From the NCBI GenBank assembly GCA_008360955.1, contig LUCM01002408.1, forward strand, positions 124,001 through 188,000: a stretch of 64,000 nucleotides of DNA. Reading direction: 5' to 3'. The stretch's first letter is position 1, and the number at the start of each line of letters is the position of its first letter. The notes below the pieces were generated by a model. The model ran no database searches. It was not told where the DNA came from and saw nothing but the letters and a program-made list of their open reading frames with translations. Positions 50,019 through 60,890 of the stretch are shown one piece after another. The DNA comes from Fasciolopsis buskii (taxonomy: Eukaryota > Platyhelminthes > Trematoda > Plagiorchiida > Fasciolidae). The translations under genes were made by a program, and so were the position numbers.

Positions 50019-50028
50019 GTACAAAGTT
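50019..50028. repeat. Target-site duplication, right (GTACAAAGTT)
   Basis: Perfect repeat of 49688-49697, directly after the ...CTACTACTAACAT end. Confidence 0.8.
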
Positions 50029-52289
50029 ATTTGTCAGCTATTCGGTGGATGTTGGACGATGCCGTACCTAAATATGCCAGCCATGAGGATCGTCAAAGTT
50101 GTTGAAGAGCAACGCGGACTTGAACGTCATGTTCTTCAACACTACTTCTGTTCAAGACCCTGCAGTTAGTGGATTTAATTAGCTTTCTGTGGTTTTTTAT
50201 TTTTGGTTTTAAAAGGAATCCTTTGCGAAGGATACCACAACAAGATCCAGGACACTTATAGAAAATGCAAATGATTTAGTTACCAACTGCTCAGAAGGTA
50301 GCGTAAGTGGCTAGGCGTACTAACAACTTTTGATAGGTGCTTCGACATAATCCGAAGAATCAATAAAGTTTAGTTAAATGGATCTTTCTATTGCAAATTA
50401 AGGCAACGCTTGTGGTTAGCTGCTGAAGCTCGAACCCTGAAACACGATTTGGGACCCGAAGTTGAATTTCCGAGCTCTGGAGATGGTTGCTAAATGTGAA
50501 TTAAATCCATCGTCACAGCGTCTATTGGCTGCAAACAGAACAAACAGGACCCTTAAAATCGACGCAGGCTATCGACATGAATGTACCCAAGGATACTGTT
50601 ATTGTTGCGTAGAACTCACGCGGGCGCATACCTAGACCATGCAGTAAAAACTTAAACTCACAAACTAGACAGAGATGTGACACCTTGGAAGAGATTAAAG
50701 TAATAGAAGAACCGTTATGATCGATGCAGATTATCGGCATTGGGGCTGTTCTCACCAAATGGCAGAGATGTACCAAGCGACATGAATGGAACGATTAAGG
50801 AGCCAGCTGGGCTATCAAACATCAACAGTCGTTCTTTCCCTAATGAGAGGAAAGTCGCCCTCCAAGAGCACAAACTAGAACCGATCAGATAGGAATCCAA
50901 GAAGAACATCCCAGCCCATATTTCATATGTGTAAGGAGTCATAAACCACAGAACTTTCCTGTCTGCAGAAGAAGTTGTAGCAAAGATGGTAACAACCTTC
51001 AGAAAGAAGCAGGGAGTTGTGTGGGTATGTTTTTCTGGATTGCCTGTGCGTCATTAAAGATGGACTGGTTGTGGTCATCCTCAGAACATGATCTTTTATC
51101 CACTTTCAATGCTCCCTGGCCTTCCCGTAACTTCCACACCCTAGAGCTGGAGGCAGTTTTCCGGACTTGTGTGGGACGAGTGAACCTAAAGGATGTGATT
51201 CTGTATATTTTCGAGCTTTCTCCACTCCCGTTGAAGATAGTGACGTCGTGTGCTCTGCCTTCATTCAGTTATAACAAGGCCCTTAAAAAAGAAGGAATTC
51301 CGAGACATCAAATGAACAGAGACCCAGGAACTTCCATGTGCAAGGTTTGCTAACCGTAACAATTTTCGTCTATCTTTTGGTTTGATTCTATAAGATCTCG
51401 CCCCGTCCTCTAACGTATTTCAGGCGTCTCCTTGCCTGGTATCGACGTTCTGTGGGAAATTGGGCTGCGCCACGAACAGACCTGAGATCCCGCATCAAAC
51501 GCTACTCTTCTGTGCTTCTATACATAGGCAATCGTGACCTACAAATTTCGAACCCTCTTCAACCCGCTGAAGCCAGTGCCGTCAGGTCAATAAGTTGCAC
51601 TAAACTTTTGTCTCGTGTGCATAGAAACTGGACTGTCGTCTTTCATCCGCAGTCATGAATCTATTCACATAAAGTTGTTCAGTTTGTAGAAAAACCGCCC
51701 ATTTTGATGTCAAGCCCAGAGTAGGGTTGCAACATCATTATCTTGCCAGGCTTGTGTCAGGCAGATCATATGATTGACAGTTCGAATCGAAATGAGTCCA
51801 GCCACTAGTACCAGCAAGCAACAACCTTTCACGATGCTTCAACCGTTTTGTCTCATGTTACACCTCGAACTAGATGCTACGATTTCACAAGGTTGAATCC
51901 GGGAGACTTGTGGGACAGGTAGAAGCTGGCAGTCTGGCAGAGGGAGAATACGGTACACCAGGGACAAGCACTGGGCAGAAGGATGACAGACATAACGGCA
52001 TATACCTCGGGCATTATCCGGCAACACCAGTTGCATGATAACAGCTTGATGTACCAGCACATCTGCAAAAAGAACTATTCCTTGCTGGGAATAGAGGAAA
52101 TTTTAGTACCAGAATCTATGTCATCTTGTACAAAAGATCCTTTTTGAAAGTCATTCCGTTCGTTTGATAAACACAGACATTACCTGGAAACAACTCGCCT
52201 AACAATTTACTTGTCCCATTTACATAGTATATTTGCCACTTAGTTTCTTTATGCTACCCTTTTTGTAAGAGACCATTCTTTTCCTTGAC
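50029..52289. other. No gene firmly recognised
   Basis: Frames 50522-50776 and 50715-50942 (minus), 51021-51353 and 51452-51658 (plus) have balanced composition, for example RRLLAWYRRSVGNWAAP around 51430-51480, preceded by a cag that could be a splice acceptor. None carries a motif I recognise. They are candidates for exons or retroelement scraps. Confidence 0.35.
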
Positions 52290-52530
52290 TTGATTGCCTG
52301 TTCGCACACGACAAAATCGGACCTTTGTTTCTTGTTATACTGTTGCATTGGCCGCACATTTGAGGTTTGCATCATTTACACAATTTGATGACTGTTTGAT
52401 TTTGTAACGTAGAAACTTGTCAAAACAGTCTTGCTTATATTTGGGACTTGCGTCAATTTGGCTACGCGCTGCTCTCACTGTCGGTATCGAAACCTTACAC
52501 CCCAGGTGGTGAAGGGGGAAAGAGTGAGGG
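52290..52530 (+). repeat. LTR-end-like repeat, copy 1
   Basis: The stretch ends GTCGGTATCGAAACCTTACA (about 52479-52500), followed by CCCCAGGTGGTGAAGGGGGAAAGAG. The same end, with the same downstream purine-rich string, recurs at about 60828-60890. In LTR retrotransposons a conserved LTR 3' end is followed by a tRNA primer-binding site; TGGTGA fits the start of a tRNA-Trp-type site, which the fluke CsRn1 Gypsy family is reported to use. No gag or pol motif was found downstream, so this is tentative. Confidence 0.35.
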
Positions 52531-53768
52531 AATATTTTAACTCAAGTTCAGACGACTAAATGTGTTTGTATGTCGAAGATGAAAGTAAAACGGAAAGTCG
52601 CAGCCAGATGGAGCAAAGGCAGAAACAAAAATGGGGAAAATATAAAAACGGCGCGAAGCATGAACAAATTACTACAGCTGATCATCGTCAGCGGATAACA
52701 TTGTTGGTGCTCAATTTGTTGTGTACACTCGCTGCAACCATGATCTGGAATCAAGTAGAAATGACATCGAAAGTCGCGTGGGAATCATGAACGTTATGAA
52801 TAACGTGCCTTCTTAAGTCGCAATGGAAAGCTGACAACGTTACCATAAAATAAATGGACCAAGTTCTGCCAGAACAGGTCGAAAAGAAATGAAGCTACTG
52901 AGCCACAAACCGCTCATCTGCATATAAGTGGTGGACGAGCAACAGATGGTTAGGGGCAATATCCGGCACTTTGATGTAAACAGTGTATGACCATTAAAAT
53001 ACAAGTGCTGAAGCACGCGAGTGGTAACAATCAATCAATAAAAAGCTATTTACGTAGGTTCTGTTTAAGTTAGTAGCTGCCCTTGCCCCCGGGCTGGTTT
53101 AAGTTGGAGCAGCATTGAGGGAACCAATGCAAACAAATGAACATGAACGCAGAAGGTAATAAAATCACTTCTGGTCGTCAAAGCACTACGTGCTACGGGG
53201 AATGATCTAATCTGTTGAAATGCAGTATGCAGGAACAATGTGGAAAGAAGATATCCAGAGGAGCATGAACGCCGTTCGCGAAAGATCGAGGAAAGAACAA
53301 CTTTCGGTCTAGTCAAACCGACGCTCATGTAATTTCAGGCTAAGTTGTAAGAACTGAGGTTAGATACGAAAAAATCCATACTCTAGAACAGTTTGTTCGA
53401 ATACAATGCTGTGCGTCGGTGGAAATGAGAAAATGCGAAAACCGTCTTCTAAGGTAGAGATCGAGGTTTAGCCAAATTAACGGTCACGCATGCGGTAACG
53501 ACAGGATAAAAAGCAGCGGGAAACAGTTGAGAATTTGGGGGTCGATCCAAGGACTGAGGTCACATGAGCGACGTGCGTGACAAATAGATGTGGCTACGTG
53601 ATCGGGTCAACAAGAAGAGATGAAGATGCTCATAAACTTCACCGAGCTTCAGAATGAGGTGGGGATGACGAATTGAACGAAGTATCCGAATATCAGACAC
53701 TAATCATAGAAAGATTATAGTAAAAATGGTGATCTGAGGAAGGCGTTAGGGAGATGGATAAAAAGACA
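52531..53768. other. No gene; possibly the RT part of the CR1-like fragment
   Basis: It lies downstream, on the minus strand, of the endonuclease fragment at 53769-54047, where the rest of that ORF2 would be expected. The frames here (52840-53034, 53065-53328) show no convincing RT motif. Confidence 0.35.
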
Positions 53769-54047
53769 CTAAATAGGTAACGAATGCGGATGAGGTGGTC
53801 GGCAAAGAAGTACATTGTAGTCTGATAAACGCAAATCATATACAAATCTGTGTATTACCCGATTTGCGAGAGGCATTATCAAGGCAAGATCTAATTTGCT
53901 CAAGTATGGTGCAGAGGGAACGTGAGGAACAGAAATCAGACGAAACATGATGATGCACGTGTACTCCCTTGAATTACTGGAGAAGCTCACTTGGAAGGAT
54001 AATGAGGGTCTCCATCGCAATACGCAAGGCACAAGTTTGTCAGTCAA
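53769..54047 (-). pseudogene. CR1-like endonuclease C-terminal fragment
   Basis: The 92-codon frame contains KLDLALIMPLANRVIHRFV, then RLSDYNVLLC. In CR1-like endonucleases the C-terminal block is LDL(V/I)LTN, a spacer of about 15 residues, then LGxSDH followed by hydrophobic residues. Order and spacing agree. The catalytic His of SDH is Tyr here (codon at about 53817-53819), so the domain would be inactive even if expressed. The start Met is internal to the domain. Confidence 0.55.
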
Positions 54048-56375
54048 AAATCAAAACTAGACAGCTTGTTTAATCAGACTAAACAATTTTTCTTGGGACT
54101 AGTCTTTACTGTCTGACTACGAATATTTTCGTGTTTAAGTGCATCACAGTTGCGCATCGCAGTGGCTAAATTTAGGTGGATGACTATGGCAAATGTCGAG
54201 ACGTTGGCGGAATCATCACAAATCACGAGGACTATGCAATGGACAGGAAAGTTAAATTGCGGTGAGGAAGTGCAACTGAAACAAAAAAATCAGATAGAAA
54301 TTAGTGAAAACCAAGCGGAATTTGATGCGGGTTGGATAAAATAGTCGTATTTAACAACAATAATGGGTCGACATTATGCCGAAGGTAAACACGGAGAAAA
54401 ACAGTCAAGACTACGTGAAGCTATTCAGAGGAATAAATTTTGCGAAGAATTTCGCAGAGAGAGACTAGCGCACTTGCAGGAATGCTCACTGAATTCATAC
54501 GTAGCTGAGGGCGAAGTGGGTTGATAAATGCGATGGATAAGCAAGCAAGTTTGTGTTTTTAAATGCTCTTGCTAGGTATGTCCTTCATGCTTCCATTTTG
54601 ATGTCTACTTGTTTGGTCTTATCCAATACTTAATGGTCGGCAAGCTGAGGCGAGTACCCACGCCATTCTAATGATACTAGTAACAATGCTTTTGACGTGT
54701 AATAACAGTACTTTCGAGTAGGTCTATTCAAGACTACCAGTGGAGTAGTTTGGTTCGTCTGTGCATTGAACGATACTGATAATGGAGCGACAGATCTTAC
54801 CACCAGCCTCGAAGCGGGAGTGAATAACTAGCGCATAGGCTAGGCCGATAATTTGCAGCCACGAGGTCTGTCGCATCCGCACACTTTGTAAGCCAGTGAA
54901 TAGGAACTGCGGCCATTGACACAGCTGGGGTAGGAACCAGAATAAAAAGCGGAAGTGATCTAGGATTTGTTCCCTGTGGTTGTGGGGTGGGCACATGTGG
55001 TGAGGAAAGGAATGAAAATGTGGCCAGTAATATGAAGATGCACAAGCAGCTAAATGTTATGAGCAGTTGATGACAGTTGGTTGCCTGTAAGGGTCTCAGT
55101 TTCCAGACGGCTATAATGAAATGACATTTGGTGCCCCGAATATATGCTACAAACCGTCCAGCTGCCCAAATAGTATGAAATGAAAAGCACACCCAGTCCT
55201 AAGTTGCACGATGCTTATTAGTAACGTGCTACTCAGCAACGAATAACGTCTCCGCAGGCATAAAGGACCACCATCCACGCCTTTATAGTCCGAGTCAGCC
55301 TTTCCTACTGAGCTTAAACTGGCCCGCAGGGGAATCCTTTTTCCTAACAGAGGAGTGGTTTGACCCAAATGGGTATTTTTCATTGTACCTCCGCCTGATC
55401 TCAATTTTCTGCGTAATTTATTTTTCGCAACCGCTGGAGGCGGTCTGTCTTCGGTACCTCCGGAGATGCTGAGGAATGCATGCCGCGGTCATTAGGCATT
55501 TTGCTCGTAGGGATCAAAGAAAACCGAATTGGGGGTAAGCAATGGAACAGAGAATGGTGCCTTTTGCTGCGCATCACACACCTGTATGTTTCACCCGGCA
55601 ATCTACATAGCCTTAACTTAGCTTTCTCCACCGAATACCAGTTTAAACCTGCAAAAATGGACGGGTGGTCAATTAAGTTCGTCCTCGTGAAATGGGCAGT
55701 AATCTTGCGAAATTAGGTTGGGTTATTGTGGGGAGGGACATCGTACCTGACTCTTGAGAATGGAGACCGAGAGATGGGTAGGTCAGACAATGTAAAGGAA
55801 ATCTCAAAAACAGTGCAGGGAGAGAAATTGATCTCGACAATACCCGACATAAAGTCTGCATTCCTTTTGTTATCAAAGTGTTTACATGGTCGAGATATCC
55901 TCGAGGAAGCGATTCTGAGGTAAAAATGCAGCCATAAAGAGAAATCTATCGCGGTAAAGCCCGCCATAGAATCGGGCCTTTTTCCGTTATCAAGCATCAC
56001 TATAGTATATAGTGCTGTCGATTGAGATCAAAGTTTTAAATTGCCCAATACAGTGATTACTAAAATCGTAAACCAACTTCGCTCGAGTCTCTGGGCTAAA
56101 GAGTTTGCTCATACGGATAAGGGGTTGTAGGGCAATGGTAGACTATGGTAAGATGTGCAATTGTTGAAGTTGTAAATTACACTGAGAAGAAGGTTTGGTA
56201 ATTAAAAGTTTGTTCTGACATCCGTTCTAGGCAAGTCGGTTGTGACTGCCAGATTAGTCTTTCATTTGGAGTTAGGAGTTTGGTTTCTAAACAGAGAGGC
56301 TGAATCCAGCATTTACGGGTTATAATACTACCCCGGAAATTCAGGTTTGCTTATGCACGTCGATGCCGCAGTAAT
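54048..56375. other. No gene firmly recognised
   Basis: The minus strand has frames of 131 (54797-55192), 95 (55713-56000) and 90 codons; the plus strand has several of 64 to 78. The first minus frame is leucine/proline-rich, with a hydrophobic stretch (LLITFSCLCIFILLATFSFL), but has no family motif. It lies in the 3' direction from the CR1-like relic at 56376. Confidence 0.35.
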
Positions 56376-56756
56376 TTAAGATTGAACGCAGTGTAACATT
56401 CCCTGCAACTTAGGCTTGAGGAAATGCCTAATAACTACTTCATAGATGCACGACGAAAGATTTCGCATAATCTCGTCGGAACGGATTAAGGAACAGTACA
56501 CCAGGATGGGTCTGACGTCTCTTTTGAAGAGTTCCCGTTTATATCGGTTCAACTTAAAAGTTCTAAGCAGCAACCTGACCAATTTATTGGCTTTCAGAAC
56601 TTGAGTAACCGCGTGTTTCGAACCTTTGGGAATGTCGGACGGATTTAGGCTCAAACTACGAACTACGATGGTGTTGTTTTCAACTTTAAGCCCTCCTGTC
56701 GATACTCTGCATTCGGAGCAGAATATGCAGCATTTTAGGGCTGAAAACGTTATCAT
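56376..56756 (-). pseudogene. CR1-like RT thumb, 126-codon open segment
   Basis: It contains the SALKC block, an AVTQVLKANKLVRLLLRTFK helix and VRPILVYCSLIRS, which match the segment after the catalytic box in CR1-like elements (palm end to thumb). The start Met is internal to the domain. Upstream homology continues in a neighbouring frame. Confidence 0.65.
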
Positions 56757-57480
56757 CCATTCGTTGGCCCAGTTGCTGGCAGGCCTTAGGTTTTGTGCTA
56801 TTCTGATGGAAGTAGAATCTGCAGCCTCAGGCGGAAATGCATAAACAATTCAGATGTCACTGTCGAATAAGAAGGGAACACTGCTTCTAATCACATCAAA
56901 GACGTCGTTCACTTACATAAGCAACATCAGTGGCCTGATTAGACCGCCTTGGATTGCGCCGCTAGTTACCGGATGAAATGTGATGCCAAACATGATAGTG
57001 AAAAGTCAGTGATCCAGTGAGATTTTATCGTTTTTATCTGCTGAAGACATAATACTTTATCTACACTGCCAGCGTTCGCACCCTATGAGTGGTGTCATTG
57101 CATTTCTGTCACCACCATTCCATTGTTTTCTTGCGAGACGTTTGTCCCAGTGGTTATCCTCCGTTCATGGCTGCAGCTGGCCGGAATTTTTGCCGTTTAA
57201 GAAACTTCTTGGTTCTCGTCCTGGAATTGGAACACGCAGTACATACCTCCACATTGCTGAGTATAAACAGCCTTCCTCTGTTAAAGAAAATGTCAGATTT
57301 GTCCCCTCACTCTGATCGCCGATTCATGTTCACCGTTGCATCAACTCCATACAAGAATCACGAATTAACGCACACACTGCTGATTTTAACGTGCCCATAG
57401 CTTCTAGTTTCACCAGCATGTCATCGTTTTGGGCAGGAAGACTATAGGTAAAGTGGCAACGTTCATAAACTTTATCTGTA
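56376..57480 (-). mobile_element. CR1-like reverse transcriptase relic, copy B
   Basis: Minus-strand blocks in order: DDMLVKLEAMG near 57400 (family HxxLLxKLxxxG, just after motif A); VTSGAIQGG at 56943-56969 followed by LIRPLMLL and VNDVFDV (family VTSGVPQGSVLGPLLF...VNDLPD). A FDSDI-IVYAF box near 56850 stands for FADDxKxY, followed by NWANEWMITFSALKC (W...L.FN..KC). The C-terminal thumb reads DVRPILVYCS at about 56490-56519. An extra 300 bases or so between the first two blocks suggests an internal insertion. It is thoroughly disrupted. Confidence 0.72.
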
Positions 57481-58076
57481 CAGAGAAGCATAACATGAAG
57501 ATGGCAGTGAGATTGAATCTTGCGTAGTAGGTCCTGTTAAAATTACTCAACTAGGCTTCCACTGAAGAAAATTCATTTCCATCACCTCGCACAAAGATTT
57601 TTATGCCCACTGTGATCGCTTTTACAGACCGCCGAAGCCTCTTCCATAAATATGATTCCCAAGGGTGATACAGTTACAACGCTTGGCTGAAGAAGGTACT
57701 CCAAAACAGCTTTTGGGTCAGAATTCACGAGGTCAGTGCCATACAAGCGACTCTGTCACATTGTCTTAAGTATGTTTTTGTTTGCTTGAAAGTTCATTTG
57801 CTCACAGTCACCGCGAGACTTTGACACTCACTCTTTTGGCCTCCGCCTGAACTGCTTGGATATTTCTACGCAGTGACTTTGACTCTGGTTTTGAGTCTTT
57901 GTGATCCCATATTTGATCATCTTTTGCGTTTGTTTATTGAATAATTTTATAAACCAATATTTTTGAACTCCTCAACCACTGGTGTTTAGTTTTCGGGATT
58001 CAGTTTTAGCAACGCATTATCCAAGAGCTGTTTACGATTCTCTACCTGACCAAGTCAGAACAAGGAAATATTCGAA
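57481..58076. other. No gene recognised
   Basis: It may hold decayed N-terminal RT sequence of copy B on the minus strand, but I see no convincing motif. Confidence 0.4.
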
Positions 58077-58721
58077 ATGCCCAGAAATGAATCACCATTG
58101 CAGCATGGACAGAAGATAACTTCGAAGGCCTCCAGTGATAAGTTGGGTGTTTTTGATTCCAGTAATCCTATTAGATCTTCAGGTCTTGCCATTGTCATTT
58201 CATGTTATATCCATATCGACTGTAAGAACACCGATGTTTACAAGTGTAGAATCACGGAAACCGAAAGGCATTTACCCACCCTCAAGGAACATGCCGAGGT
58301 AATAGAGAGAGTCAGGAAGCAGGAGGCGGAACGATTTTCTGTGGAAGATCGCCATGGGGATATTTGTCGAGCTGATAGTGAATGTCGTGCACTAATCAAG
58401 CACCTCGGTCCTCCAGTTCAATCGCTGTTCGGGGTGAAGCCGTTGACGCTCGATGGGCGCCTAAGCGAGACCACGAAGCACTTCGAATGTTTCATAGAAT
58501 CCGGAATACTGAGCCCGGGGTGCAGACTAATGTATCCGGCACTATTGTCGACGACGTGCATGGGAGGTTGTCGATGGAGATGCCTTTTTAGAGGCTGTCT
58601 AGGATTATGCAAGGGCCAAGAAATTACTGAGAGATTTGTTAGTATAGCTTTTCAAAGTCGCCAGAAATGTCCAAGGAAAAACTTGACAAAGGAGGTATTT
58701 ACACCATATCGCATCCGGTGA
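58077..58721 (+). CDS. Longest open frame in the window (214 codons), unknown
   Basis: It opens with ATG at 58077 and ends TGA at 58719-58721. The middle is charged and helix-prone (LPTLKEHAEVIERVRKQEAERFSVEDRHG); the last third is cysteine-rich (CRLMYPALLSTTCMGGCRWRCLFRGC). There is no signal peptide or domain I recognise. Its final 120 bases lie opposite the CR1-like RT relic (58605-58820 minus), so at least that part is probably antisense retroelement sequence. A frame this long is unusual but not impossible by chance here. It could be an exon with a read-through tail. Confidence 0.28.
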   Translation: MPRNESPLQHGQKITSKASSDKLGVFDSSNPIRSSGLAIVISCYIHIDCKNTDVYKCRITETERHLPTLKEHAEVIERVRKQEAERFSVEDRHGDICRADSECRALIKHLGPPVQSLFGVKPLTLDGRLSETTKHFECFIESGILSPGCRLMYPALLSTTCMGGCRWRCLFRGCLGLCKGQEITERFVSIAFQSRQKCPRKNLTKEVFTPYRIR

Positions 58722-58820
58722 TAGGGATGCCAAATTGAATTTGTAGACGATTTTGATCTTGTCCGCAAACAGAAAAAGTGTGCTGCAGCTGCTGATACAT
58801 AGGATATCGTTTACATTCAC
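58605..58820 (-). pseudogene. CR1-like RT catalytic-box fragment
   Basis: Begins with NVNDILCISSCSTLFLFADKIKIVYKF. The family form is (Y/N)VNDLP...LFADDxKxY, so this is the palm with the second catalytic Asp changed to Lys. After about 35 residues the similarity ends. Confidence 0.7.
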
Positions 58821-59147
58821 CAGAAGTAAGAGTGGATCTAGAACATTGCCCTAAATGACTTTTCTGGTGACAGGTTTCGAATGAGATGCAGGTCCACTGA
58901 TCAGCACAACCTGTGAGCTCTGGCTTAGATAGGAGATCGACCAAGTAAAGAGGAGCCAGGCGTTGCGGATTTCACGTGTGTCGATTAAGAGATGGGAATG
59001 GGTCCCACGACCGGATGCCTTTGCAGCGTTGGGGAACATTTTAACTGAGATTATTTGCTTGCCAGTTTTAGAAGTCATCAGATTCAGAAAGTCGAGATGA
59101 CAGGCACAACCTGAAACTTTAGGAAGCTGTTTTCTAATTTGAAATAT

Positions 59148-59339
59148 CTAGTTTAGGCTCATTTTGTGATGCGGAACAACTATTGATGGCTTCCACTGGA
59201 GTTTCAGGGATCTTGATTCAATGTGAAGGGTGAGGAAATTCATCATTAGGGTTCTATGGTTGGGAAATCTATTCACCAGCACTGCGGGAGGCATCCCACT
59301 TGGTCCTGAATAGACTGGATGTTCAAACTTGCGTTTCAC
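59148..59339 (-). pseudogene. CR1-like RT N-terminal block
   Basis: The frame encodes PSGMPPAVLVNRF, an intervening helix (LMMNFLTLHIESRSL), and QWKPSIVVPHHK. This is the first conserved reverse transcriptase region of CR1-like elements, with the usual roughly 30-residue separation between PDGIP and WK. The Met start is not meaningful: similarity extends upstream past two stop codons. Confidence 0.7.
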
Positions 59340-60589
59340 ATTAAATTTTGATCATCAGATTGGAGTAAACGGTAAACATTTGGATATTTGGGAATCACCG
59401 TTTGTCTCCGGTGCAATAATAGAGGTAGGGAATGAGTTAAAAGCTTCTGCTACCTTGGAAGAGCAGTTGCTTATTTTCTTATTGTACATCATCAGCGGAT
59501 TTACACCTAAGTGCTTGTGTTCCTATCCCTAAGCAATAACGAAAGACTGAGTTTTCCGCCGGTAATTTGATGCTTTGGCCTCTTGTTTTCTGAGCTTCAC
59601 GTCGTGGTTTTGTGAATGGCCTGTGGTCAAAGGTTTATTCAAATTAGAATAAAAAAACCACTAGAGGCTAAATGAAAAACTTGTAGTTTTAATTACTTGT
59701 ATTGGAATTTCAGTTCAGCTGGTGTTCCAGGAGGTTGACCTATAATGTGGAAAGCTTAATAGTTCACCGTAGCTGCAATACAAGTTATTAGTGGCTTTCT
59801 GACGGTTATCCTTTAGGATACGCTCGTTGAAATCATGCTGGCAAATGAGTAGTGGGAGCAATTTCCAGTCTAACTGAGGACAAGATTTCTTGTCAAGATC
59901 AGTGCAGGCGGATTGGGAGGCGAAAGGAGAATGACAATTCCGTAGAACACTGTTTACATGTGTATCTTAACGGACGCCACTCAAACACCGCGCAACACAA
60001 GGGAATGTTGAACCCGGATTCTTTAATAATGTGCCACTAACTCAGATACTAATGAATTGATAAAAGCTAAAAGCGCTTCTGTCAATAGCTATTCACATTA
60101 TGCACTGTAGGGAATTTTCCCGATTACCGATACCGCCGCGCGTTTATGTTGTCGTACTCACCCGTTTGCGCAAACATCGTGACTCGCGACCCACTTATTT
60201 CGCGCCCTTACGTAAAAGCTTGATCTCACACAGACGTTCCCCGCCCCTTTTTAGCACCTGCATCTTTTGTCGCATAACCCGAGATGGTGGTCAGATACCC
60301 AAGGAAAGGTCACCAACCTGTGGAACTGAAGGATATCAGGAATTAGGCCTAGGAGAGGGGGTGCTGCGGCTACAATAAATTACTGCAGGCACTCACTGTG
60401 GGGTGGCCGTTGGCGTATTGGGATCAAGGACTTCTAATCTTACCCTTACCCATCGAGTTAAACAGATTGTGGTCGGCGGCCTAAAGGGTTGCTTTAAAAA
60501 TCTTCCTGTATATTCGCTTCCTACGCCCACTGAATTGGGAGTACTCTAATTCAACGGCTTACACAGCCACTCACATAATGTGCCCGTCG

Positions 60590-60890
60590 CTTGGTCTGTT
60601 TATTTCACACTTTTTGAAGAGCATCACTTTGTTCTTGTCGTGAGCCTTTGTGTAACCGCGTGCCCGCGCTGGATAAAGTGCTTTTAGCTCCCGATGAGCT
60701 GTTTAATTGGAAGCAAATTTTAGGTTTTTATTATTGCATATCTTGTTCATTGCCCATTTCAGTGAGGTGGGAACTTGTGAATCATTCTTGTTTTCTTTTG
60801 TGATTTGCATCAGTTTCCCATACTTTGTTCGAATATTCGGTATCGAAACTTTACAAAGGTAGCGTAGTGAAGAGCGAGAGGGCTGGTTTC
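60590..60890 (+). repeat. LTR-end-like repeat, copy 2
   Basis: Shares with 52290-52530 the sequence TTCGGTATCGAAAC(T)TTACA (about 60834-60855), then GGTAGCGTAGTGAAGAGCGAGAGGG, aligning with GGTGGTGAAGGGGGAAAGAG. It also has a similar T-rich upstream section (CTTGTTCATTGCCC). Same orientation as copy 1. No full LTR pair or internal domain was demonstrated. Confidence 0.35.

Larger units (their letters stand above)
58600..60300 (-). mobile_element. CR1-like endonuclease-RT relic, copy C
   Basis: Minus-strand landmarks: endonuclease block WVSDHHLGLC (SDH codons within 60281-60298). Linker SKVAEAFNSFPTSIIAPE lies near 59450. RT motif PSGMPPAVL, then LQWKPSIVVPHHK (59270-59165; family PDGIPPxVL...WKxAxVxPIxK). 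SQVVLISGPASHSKPVT is near 58890. NVLDPLLLLVNVNDIL at about 58850-58800 stands for SVLGPLLFLIYVNDI. The catalytic box is FADK at 58758-58769 instead of FADD. Two stops and several frameshifts are present. Beyond 60.4 kb the endonuclease N-terminus is not found, and a different repeat (60.6-60.9 kb) begins. Confidence 0.78.
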
